Source: Ancrocorticia sp052089425
Lineage (GTDB): Bacteria; Actinomycetota; Actinomycetes; Actinomycetales; Actinomycetaceae
Length of the DNA stretch: 25,178 nucleotides
Direction of reading: 5' to 3'
Assembly (NCBI RefSeq): GCF_052089425.1
Contig: NZ_JBQCZW010000031.1
Coordinates: 1 to 25,178, forward strand
Part shown: piece after piece, positions 1 to 5,964 of the stretch
How positions within the stretch are numbered: position 1 is the first letter of the stretch
Layout of the letters: each line of letters opens with the position of its first letter
Notes under the pieces: model-generated
Databases searched by the model: none
What the model saw: the letters and a program-made list of their open reading frames with translations, nothing else
What the model was told of the DNA's origin: nothing
Program-made: the position numbers and the translations under genes

Positions 1-326
1 ATCACGCCTATAAGCTGGCCATGCGTTTTGACGCCAACAGCTACCTTGTCATCAACCAAGCCTTCATCACCCATGACATTGGGCGGGGGCGCGGCGGAAC
101 GGCGGCTGTGCTGGAAAATCTTCACATGCCCGCGCTGGTTGTGCAGGTGGATTCCGATCGCCTCTTCTACCCAAGCGATATGGCCGCGTTGGCCGAAATC
201 CTCCCGGGCGCTGGGCCGATCGTGACCATGTCTTCACGTCACGGCCACGATGGTTTCCTCATTGAGAACGATCAGGTGACGGCCATCCTCAACGGCTTCC
301 TTGGGCAAATCGCGCTCCCACGTTAG
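1..326 (+). CDS. metX: Homoserine O-acetyltransferase (MetX), C-terminal part
   Basis: This is the 3' end of a gene that begins before the window. The reading frame is open from base 3, so the ATG at 21 is internal. MetX transfers an acetyl group from acetyl-CoA to homoserine in methionine synthesis. The visible part has the MetX signature RFDANSYLVI, a glycine/arginine stretch GRGRGG, the strand with the catalytic aspartate (VDSDRLFYP) and the catalytic histidine in HGHDGFLIE near the C-terminus. The order Asp then His near the end is that of the MetX alpha/beta-hydrolase fold. A homoserine O-succinyltransferase of the same fold is the alternative, but acetyl transfer is usual in actinobacteria. 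The next gene starts 34 bp downstream on the same strand, so the two may be co-transcribed. Confidence 0.85.
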   Translation, partial: HAYKLAMRFDANSYLVINQAFITHDIGRGRGGTAAVLENLHMPALVVQVDSDRLFYPSDMAALAEILPGAGPIVTMSSRHGHDGFLIENDQVTAILNGFLGQIALPR

Positions 327-360
327 ATTCGGGTGAGGCGTTACGCCCAAAGGTTATGGA

Positions 361-1440
361 GTGCTCACTGCCGGCTCCGCGTGGCATCATAAAAACATGA
401 ACGAATGGGAAGATGATCTTCTCGGGCCTGGCTACGTGCAGATGACCCTTCCCCTCGCGCGCGACGATGAGGGGCCAGTTGTTGCGACCCTCATCAAGTA
501 CGTGCCCGAATTCGATGCTGATTCCCGCGAAATCCCGGCCTCACCAGACTTCGCTCTTCTCGCGATCCACGGGTGGAACGATTACTTTTATCAACGCGAA
601 CTAGCCAGAGCGATCGCTGAGGCGGGCGGCGCCTTCTACGCAGTGGACCTCCGAAAGTACGGGCGCAGCCTACGGGACTGGCAAACCTTCGGGTTCATTA
701 CCGATCTGAGCACCTACGGCGAGGAGATTTCCGCGTGCCTTGATGTGATCGCCGAGGAACACGAGGAGGTACCGCTCCTTTTGTACGGGCACTCCACCGG
801 CGGCCTCGTGGCCTCGCTGTGGGCCGATAGCCACCCCGATGCCATTGACGGCCTCATCCTCAACTCGCCGTGGCTCGAGCTTCAAGCATCTACGTCCCTC
901 CGGCAGATGGGCAGGCCCATCATTGACCTCATCGCCCGGCGCCTGCCCAAAACCGAGCTTCCTCTGCCGGAAGGCGACTTCTATCAGCGCGCCCTCACCG
1001 CTACCCCACCGCCGGGTAGCGAAACGATACCCGGTGCCCCGGACGGCACTACCGATCCGTTCTGGACCACGGGTTGGGAACCAGATCCACGATTCCGCAA
1101 CGGCATGGGCCAACCCGTCAGGGCCGCGTGGTTGGCCGCGATCCTCAAGGGGCAGGCGCGCGTGGCCGAAGGCCTCAACATCACCTGCCCCATCTTGGTT
1201 CTCACCTCCACCGCGTCCGCCACGCCATCAGCAGAGTGGCACGAAGAACAGCGAGCCACAGATTCCGTGCTGGATGTTGAGCAGATCTGGAAGCGAGTAG
1301 CGCATCTGGGCAACCACGTCACCCTAGCCAAGCTTCACAACGCCATCCACGATGTGGTTCTCTCCCGCGAACCCGTGCGAAATAAAGCCTTCGCGGAGAT
1401 CAACCACTTCATCCGGGCCTACATCACGGTTAGCAAGTAA
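361..1440 (+). CDS. Alpha/beta hydrolase, lysophospholipase/monoacylglycerol lipase-like
   Basis: A serine hydrolase of about 359 aa. The nucleophile elbow GHSTGG lies at residues 143-148 (Ser145), the oxyanion strand LAIHGW near 67-72, and a C-terminal histidine in AIHDVV at about 330 completes a likely triad. The layout resembles the Hydrolase_4 (serine aminopeptidase S33/monoacylglycerol lipase) group. The substrate cannot be told. No signal peptide or membrane segment is seen, so it is probably cytoplasmic. The GTG at 361 has an AAAGG 7 nt upstream and was chosen; an ATG at 397 is in frame but has no good ribosome-binding site. The stop codon abuts the stop of the convergent gene at 1441. 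A decayed second copy lies at about 2655-2880, and the last 126 bp of the two copies are nearly identical. Confidence 0.8.
   Translation: MLTAGSAWHHKNMNEWEDDLLGPGYVQMTLPLARDDEGPVVATLIKYVPEFDADSREIPASPDFALLAIHGWNDYFYQRELARAIAEAGGAFYAVDLRKYGRSLRDWQTFGFITDLSTYGEEISACLDVIAEEHEEVPLLLYGHSTGGLVASLWADSHPDAIDGLILNSPWLELQASTSLRQMGRPIIDLIARRLPKTELPLPEGDFYQRALTATPPPGSETIPGAPDGTTDPFWTTGWEPDPRFRNGMGQPVRAAWLAAILKGQARVAEGLNITCPILVLTSTASATPSAEWHEEQRATDSVLDVEQIWKRVAHLGNHVTLAKLHNAIHDVVLSREPVRNKAFAEINHFIRAYITVSK
1302..1427 (+). repeat. Direct repeat copy 1 (3' end of the hydrolase)
   Basis: This 126-bp stretch encodes the segment with the catalytic histidine of the hydrolase. It matches 2745-2870 at 123 of 126 bases by eye, with no gaps. 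Confidence 0.85.
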
Positions 1441-1752
1441 CTAGACCAAGGTGGACACTTCGCGATCCTTGCGGATTAACAGGCGCTTTACCACGAGGCA
1501 TACGCCGGTTGCGAGCAGCCACCAGCCAGCATCCATCAAGTACCCGCTAGCATGCAAAACGTCATGATACACGGCGGGCCACATCTCACCCGAAGGATCA
1601 TTTGATACACCGTCCCAGACCCAATACATGTTAAAGGTCGCGCCGTAGAGAAAGCCGAGAGTGGCAACTCCAGCGATCCATACGGCCCAACCGGCTACCC
1701 GTGCAAGCTTTGCATAGCCAGTCTCGTGAAACGTCCAGTTTCCGGTACTCAT
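1441..1752 (-). CDS. Small membrane protein, two predicted TM segments
   Basis: A 103-aa protein that I do not recognise. It has hydrophobic segments at about residues 20-45 (AGWAVWIAGVATLGFLYGA) and about 70-90 (SGYLMDAGWWLLATGVCLVV), joined by a Trp/Tyr-rich loop, and a basic C-terminus (KRLLIRKDR). This fits a two-pass membrane protein with a positive cytoplasmic end. The start ATG at 1752 has GGAG 5 nt upstream. It is convergent with the hydrolase, with no bases between the stop codons. It lies about 40 bp downstream of the secreted protein gene on the same strand and could be co-transcribed with it. Function unknown. Confidence 0.65.
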   Translation of the reverse strand: MSTGNWTFHETGYAKLARVAGWAVWIAGVATLGFLYGATFNMYWVWDGVSNDPSGEMWPAVYHDVLHASGYLMDAGWWLLATGVCLVVKRLLIRKDREVSTLV

Positions 1753-1791
1753 CAGAACTCCAACCCTGACAGTCTCGAAAGACCCTTTTCG

Positions 1792-2375
1792 TCAGCTAAT
1801 CTTGTGGCATTGTTCTCCAACAAAGACACCACTCGAGAACAACCTTGCGCACTGTTTACCCTTCTTGACGGTATATGGCGCCTTCGAATTATTCCCGCCA
1901 AAGGTGGTACCAATTATGTGGCAACCCGCCTGATGCTTGCCTTTCACGGTACTGAAAATGCCGTTGTTCACGGTACTTCTGTTCTGCCAATCAATCCGGT
2001 AATCGCAGATTCTGCCAGTCGTAGAAACTGCATACGCCTTTTCCTGCTGAATTTTCGTCCCCGAACCGGTGATATCGTGGGTCAGTACAAACCGAGGAAT
2101 GTAGTTACCCTTAACTGAGAATCCACCGATCCATGCCTGACCCCAGGCACTTAGCGTCCCTATACCCTGAGTTTCTTCAGGAACATAGTCCCAACTGGAT
2201 GGATCGTCATTCTGGATTTTCCCACCATAAATGATTCCGTCGCCGTTCGCGGATTCACTACTGATGAGCACATCGGAATCATCAATAATAGCCGCCTCAT
2301 TTGCGGAAGCAACACTGCCTAACGCTAGCCCGAGAGCGAGAAATAGCGCCCCCCTACAAGTCTTTTAGAATGCAT
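1792..2375 (-). CDS. Secreted cysteine-containing protein of unknown function, signal peptide out of frame
   Basis: The open frame 1792-2271 (GTG start, 159 aa) lacks a good start. Upstream in the same frame the DNA encodes a clear signal-peptide core and cleavage site (ALFLALGLALGSVASA, then NEA), but this frame has no start codon before a stop. An ATG at 2375 with AGAAGG 7 nt upstream encodes a basic N-terminus (MHSKRLVGG) in another frame that stops after 16 codons. One extra G in the G6 tract (C6 at 2349-2354 on the plus strand) would join the two into a classic Sec precursor of about 193 aa. The mature part has four cysteines (motifs GRICDY, AGCHII, KQCARL, EQCHKI) that could form disulfides, and many Gly/Asn/Ser/aromatic residues. 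I do not recognise the family. It may be a pseudogene, a slippage-controlled gene or a sequencing error. Confidence 0.5.
2349..2354 (-). repeat. Homopolymer tract (G6 on coding strand) at the frameshift
   Basis: A run of six C on the plus strand (six G in the sense of the secreted protein gene) lies between the basic N-region codons and the hydrophobic core of its signal peptide. Seven G would restore a complete signal peptide. Homopolymer tracts in signal-peptide codons are a known place for slippage, but one of six is short for true phase variation. Confidence 0.5.
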
Positions 2376-2400
2376 CGTCACACCTTCTTGTTCTCACGAA

Positions 2401-2442
2401 TTTATGTACCAGAAATTTCTGATGTGACGATCCTTACATAAA
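2401..2442. promoter_or_regulatory. Palindromes upstream of the secreted protein gene
   Basis: A perfect 12-bp palindrome CAGAAATTTCTG (2410-2421) lies 35 nt upstream of the ATG at 2375. It falls between perfect 8-bp inverted arms TTTATGTA (2401-2408) and TACATAAA (2435-2442). The position suits a promoter/operator on the minus strand; TACATA, read on the minus strand at 2403-2408, could act as a -10. No regulator can be named. The rest of 2443-2630 is AT-richer than its surroundings, and I see no gene in it. Confidence 0.35.
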
Positions 2443-2654
2443 AAGAGACCACTAACTAGGTCCACATTCACTCATCCTCCTCATCTATGCACTTATCCTC
2501 CAAAAGCACACGTCCTCATCGAACCTCTCAGGACTTTAGTACCACTAATGATTTACGCTATGAGACACGCGACTCACAACTCCAACCATCAGTTCAATAA
2601 AATCATACTTTCACGGGAACCTACCCTGCTCCGTGAATCTCAACCCTGACCCAC

Positions 2655-2880
2655 GTCCCCGGCATTGCTCTTCTCGCGATCCGCGGATGGAGTAACTACT
2701 TCTATCAACGCGAACTTGCCCGTACCCTTGCACACGCGGGCGGGGCATCTAGGCAATCACGTCACCCTAGCCAAGCTCCACAACGCCATCCACGATGTGG
2801 TTCTCTCCCGCGAACCCGTGCGAAATAAAGCCTTCGCGGAGATCAACCACTTCATCCGGGCCTACATCACTGGTGATTAG
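2655..2880 (+). pseudogene. Decayed duplicate of the alpha/beta hydrolase, catalytic core deleted
   Basis: Two blocks match the intact hydrolase. Bases 2667-2743 match 553-629 at roughly 78% identity with no gap and encode LLAIRGWSNYFYQREL in the homologous frame. Bases 2745-2870 match 1302-1427 at about 98%. Everything between, about 670 bp including the nucleophile Ser codon, is gone, and the two blocks are in different reading frames. The open frame 2665-2880 is therefore only a by-product (out-of-frame N part, in-frame C part). The contrast in identity between the blocks suggests that a diverged tandem paralogue lost its middle, and that the 3' end was homogenised or duplicated later. Confidence 0.8.
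2745..2870 (+). repeat. Direct repeat copy 2 (inside the hydrolase remnant)
   Basis: Second copy of the 126-bp hydrolase 3' end, in the same orientation about 1.44 kb from copy 1. The three mismatches are all in the first third. Confidence 0.85.
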
Positions 2881-2927
2881 CAGCCGACGTGCGAGTAGTG
2901 ACGATTTCGGATCGCTGAATTATCAGA

Positions 2928-2939
2928 TATGATAACGCC
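2928..2939 (+). promoter_or_regulatory. Candidate -10 box of a leaderless promoter
   Basis: TATGAT (2928-2933) ends 6 nt before the ATG at 2940, and there is no Shine-Dalgarno. In actinobacteria this spacing is typical of leaderless mRNAs, whose transcription starts at the A of the ATG. No strong -35 is visible. Confidence 0.45.
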
Positions 2940-3617
2940 ATGGATGACGGTGAAGAGTTTGCTGCCCTTCTAGAATCTGCTGCACGGTTTCAAGAAATTG
3001 TCCCTGACGCGGTCTTGGTGGGAGGTACCGCCGCGGCCTTCCATGCCCACCACCGAGTTTCGTACGATCATGACCATGTGGTCAAGGACCTTCGTAGCCG
3101 ATATGACCAAGTCCTTGATGCATTGGAAAGCACCCCCGAGTTTACTGTTAGCAACAGGGCCAGCCGGGCACCCAACACGATCATGGGGAAGTTTGATGAG
3201 CACTACGCTGGACTCCGTAATCTCCGCCGCCGCCGCCCTTTAGAGGTAGAAAGCGTTACTCTGGCATCGGGGCGAAAGCTGAGGGTCCCGACTGAACTGG
3301 AAACCTTGCGAGTCAAGGCATACCTTGTTGTACAAAGGAATGCTGTTCGCGATTATTTGGATGTTGCCGCACTTTCGTCGCACTTGGGCCTGACGGCAGC
3401 AGCAGACACACTGAGATCAATTGATGAATACTACGTTGAACACTCTGACGAGTACGGTTCAGTTCTGACAGAGCTAGTCTTACGCCTAAGCGACCCGCTC
3501 CCACGTGACCGAGCAGCAATCAGAACATTCGAGGAGTATAAGGGGGTGCACGCGCGATGGCAGAAATGGAGCAACGTCGTCAACCAGTGCCAGCAACTGT
3601 CCGCGAAGATGGTGTAG
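2940..3617 (+). CDS. Nucleotidyltransferase-fold protein, AbiEii/MenA-like (putative toxin)
   Basis: A 225-aa protein. Residues 26-45 carry the minimal nucleotidyltransferase pattern LVGGTAAAFHAHHRVSYDHD: a GG pair followed by Arg/Ser and the Asp-x-Asp metal-binding pair (Asp43, Asp45). A later Lys/Asp-rich helix (KAYLVVQRNAVRDYLDVAAL, about 127-146) matches the 'K..R....RDYLDxAAL' block usual in this group (AbiEii/DUF1814-like proteins). Such proteins transfer nucleotides to RNA or protein targets and act as toxins in type IV or MenAT-like toxin-antitoxin pairs. The gene overlaps the next one by 61 bp in another frame, which supports translational coupling. Gene order (toxin first) is opposite to classical abiEi-abiEii. 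The target is unknown; a housekeeping nucleotidyltransferase is possible but less likely. Confidence 0.65.
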   Translation: MDDGEEFAALLESAARFQEIVPDAVLVGGTAAAFHAHHRVSYDHDHVVKDLRSRYDQVLDALESTPEFTVSNRASRAPNTIMGKFDEHYAGLRNLRRRRPLEVESVTLASGRKLRVPTELETLRVKAYLVVQRNAVRDYLDVAALSSHLGLTAAADTLRSIDEYYVEHSDEYGSVLTELVLRLSDPLPRDRAAIRTFEEYKGVHARWQKWSNVVNQCQQLSAKMV

Positions 3618-4063
3618 AAGTCCAGATCAGCCCACAGTTCTTCAGAAACGTCACGACCACCCCAAGCACGCCGATAGATGATTGGCCACACGAGGTATTC
3701 CGGGCCGTTCTTGAGTACGGAATGGTTTATGACTGGCGGATTGTTGCCGACTTTGTGCGTGCCCATCCGTGGGGGAAAGCAGCGCATACGCTAGAGGAGG
3801 TTATCGATTACTCGGATGACCTTGACACCTATCACCTCATGAAACGAATACTTCACAACGCACGCGCGGACGCACAAGAAGGTGAACGCCAGCAAGTCGC
3901 GTCTGAGCTAGCCTCATATGTTCGCCAGTCGGGTATGACGCAAAAGGACTTTGCTCTGGCAACGGGCACGTCAGCCAGCAGGCTGTCTTCGTACATATCG
4001 GGAAAAACCGATCCGAGAGCGTCCTACGTAGTGCGCGCGAGGGCGGCCGCTCTGAATACGTAG
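3557..4063 (+). CDS. HTH (XRE/Cro-like) protein, putative antitoxin
   Basis: A 168-aa protein whose last 50 residues form an XRE-type helix-turn-helix (about residues 118-160: VRQSGMTQKDFALATGTSAS, then SRLSSYISGKTDP, the 'R.S.Y..G...P' recognition-helix pattern). The first 100 residues are an unrecognised, mostly helical domain with WPHEVFRAVLEYGM. It begins 61 bp inside the preceding nucleotidyltransferase gene in another frame, so the two are almost certainly one transcription unit. The likely role is to neutralise the toxin and repress the operon through the HTH; that role is inferred from arrangement, not from a recognised antitoxin domain. It ends 18 bp before the convergent gene at 4082. 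A start codon further downstream cannot be excluded. Confidence 0.6.
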   Translation: MAEMEQRRQPVPATVREDGVEVQISPQFFRNVTTTPSTPIDDWPHEVFRAVLEYGMVYDWRIVADFVRAHPWGKAAHTLEEVIDYSDDLDTYHLMKRILHNARADAQEGERQQVASELASYVRQSGMTQKDFALATGTSASRLSSYISGKTDPRASYVVRARAAALNT

Positions 4064-4081
4064 CTGGCGAATCCGCCTCTG

Positions 4082-5788
4082 CTACAGATCCCCGAGGCGC
4101 TTGCCGCCAGGAACCTTCCACACGCTCCAACCGTCAACGCCCGCGATACCTGAGGCAGCCGATGCTGCTTCGGAAGGATCGGTGAAAACGCGTCCGTCAG
4201 ACAGTGCCATGGTTCCACGAGCTGTGACCCTGGCCGACAAGCTGATGTTGCGGCGGCGCTGGCTCCACACCACGTTAAACGGAGCGCCATAACGCTGGGC
4301 GATCTGAAGCAAACGGCTCGGCTGCTGGCCTTGTGCCGGTTGGGTGTGATCCAGCTGGGCTGCCTCTTCCACCGCTTCCGATGAGGAGGTTGCAGCCGCA
4401 GATTCTGAAATGATTTGAGGGGCCCGCCTGCCCGAGCTCTTGGGCGCCGAGTTCTCCCAGAGGTCCTGTTCGGCACGGTTGCCGTGATCTGACTGAGAGG
4501 CAGCAGACTGAGCAAACGCGGACGGCCCGGCATATCCGGGAACGTTGGCAAAAGCCGATGGTGCGGTCCCACGCTCCGGGCGATCGAGACGCACGGGCCG
4601 GTCCGGGCCAGATTCGGCTGCCGATCGTTCACGGGAAACTGCACGGCGGCCATGGGCGCGGCGTGGAGCCTTGCGCTCGGTCGGGTTCTGGATAGGCGCC
4701 GCGGCCTCTTCATCGCCGGCCAGCAGGGCGCGCAGTTGGCTGATCTGGTCCGAGGTGCTGGTTGGCGCCATCTCCGGGGTGCTGACAACAGGCGAGCTCA
4801 CCACAGGCGCAGAGGTTTCCGTTTCAACAGGCTCAGCCGCCTCTACCGGTTCAGCATCTTCTTCCGTTTCCACGGCCGGATCGGCCCGCTCTACAGGGGC
4901 TGGCTGCCCGACGATCTCCGGTTCCGGAACCGGCACAACTGAGTTGGGAGCCGCTTCCGAAACCTCCGCGGCTTCAGCTTCAACACTGGTTTCAGCTTCG
5001 ATAGTGGGCTCAGGTTCGACGACGGGTTCAGCACCGGTGACGTATTCGGCGGTATCAGGATCGGCGGCACCGGCAGAGGCATCAAAATCTTCAAAGGTGG
5101 CCTCGGCGGGAGAAATCGCGCTCTCGGCGGGAGAGACAACTACGGGCGATTCGGCCACAGGAGAGACAGCAGATGGAGATTCGGAGAGGAGAAGTTCATT
5201 GGCATGCTGCGGCGATGAAAGAATCGCACTCAAGCGGGCGGGCCGCGGGCGCACTTCCTCGAAGGACACGAGCACCTGACTGCCGCCATCGTGCAAGGAA
5301 GCCTTCCGGACATCCAACCCAGAACCTGCCAGCGCATCAACGGCAGATTTCACGTTCTCATCGATTCCCAGCACCACAAGGTACAGCCGTGGGCCCGGGG
5401 AGGGATGGGGCGGGCACGCGTCCAAGAACATGTGCCAATCGCGGGGGAAGCTACGCGCCCCAGGCCCGTAGATCAACGCGAGACTGGAGCGGCCCATCTC
5501 CGAATGCCTTCCGGCACGGGCAAGTGCCCCCAGCAGCTCATCGGCGTTCAGAACATTAAGAACCTCAACGGTGACGGTTTGTCCCGCAGGGTCCAGAGCG
5601 ATAAGCGATTCCTTTGATCCCTCGCCCGCTGGCTCGCTTTGCCACGCAACAGGGAAGAGAGGGACGTCAATGAGTTCCACAACGCGTTCACGGATAGCCG
5701 CTAAGGACTCAGCGGTCACTCCGGCATCACCCGCGTTCACTGCGTGCGCAGGAACTAGGCGACCGTTCTCAAGAGCGAAAACCGACAT
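4082..5788 (-). CDS. Large low-complexity protein with C-terminal RAMA-like domain
   Basis: A 568-aa protein. Residues 1-190 form an unrecognised alpha/beta domain (begins MSVFALENGRLVPAH, with ALIYGPGARSFPRDW around 105-120). Residues about 200-360 are a disordered Ala/Glu/Pro/Val/Ser-rich acidic linker; about 365-440 is basic and Arg-rich. Residues about 490-568 resemble the RAMA (restriction enzyme adenine methylase-associated) fold, with LSDGRVFTDPSEAASA and then DGWSVWKVPGGKRLGDL at the extreme end. RAMA domains are thought to bind modified DNA and occur beside modification/restriction enzymes, but none is in view. The start is supported by GGGGG 8 nt upstream of the ATG. It may be a nucleoid-linked or regulatory scaffold. 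Function unknown. Confidence 0.65.
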   Translation of the reverse strand: MSVFALENGRLVPAHAVNAGDAGVTAESLAAIRERVVELIDVPLFPVAWQSEPAGEGSKESLIALDPAGQTVTVEVLNVLNADELLGALARAGRHSEMGRSSLALIYGPGARSFPRDWHMFLDACPPHPSPGPRLYLVVLGIDENVKSAVDALAGSGLDVRKASLHDGGSQVLVSFEEVRPRPARLSAILSSPQHANELLLSESPSAVSPVAESPVVVSPAESAISPAEATFEDFDASAGAADPDTAEYVTGAEPVVEPEPTIEAETSVEAEAAEVSEAAPNSVVPVPEPEIVGQPAPVERADPAVETEEDAEPVEAAEPVETETSAPVVSSPVVSTPEMAPTSTSDQISQLRALLAGDEEAAAPIQNPTERKAPRRAHGRRAVSRERSAAESGPDRPVRLDRPERGTAPSAFANVPGYAGPSAFAQSAASQSDHGNRAEQDLWENSAPKSSGRRAPQIISESAAATSSSEAVEEAAQLDHTQPAQGQQPSRLLQIAQRYGAPFNVVWSQRRRNISLSARVTARGTMALSDGRVFTDPSEAASAASGIAGVDGWSVWKVPGGKRLGDL

Positions 5789-5964
5789 GCCATATACCCC
5801 CTGAATTGGGCTCGCCAGACCGCCCCCAGTTTAGTCGAGTTCCGATGTTTTCCATACTTCGAAAGCCGAAGAATTTACTTCTCACCGTAGTCAGGCCATG
5901 TTGGAGTACATCGCGGCGTGTCGCACACCGCACGCTTGCCATAGCTTGATCTCTCACGGCTATC

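Noticed and set aside
2665..2880. Small protein of 71 aa
   Set aside because: It is the out-of-frame junction of a hydrolase pseudogene, not a gene.
4024..4788. 254-aa minus-strand frame overlapping the RAMA-like protein
   Set aside because: Arg/Pro/Ser-rich, shifted-frame shadow of the low-complexity gene; no start signal or domain.
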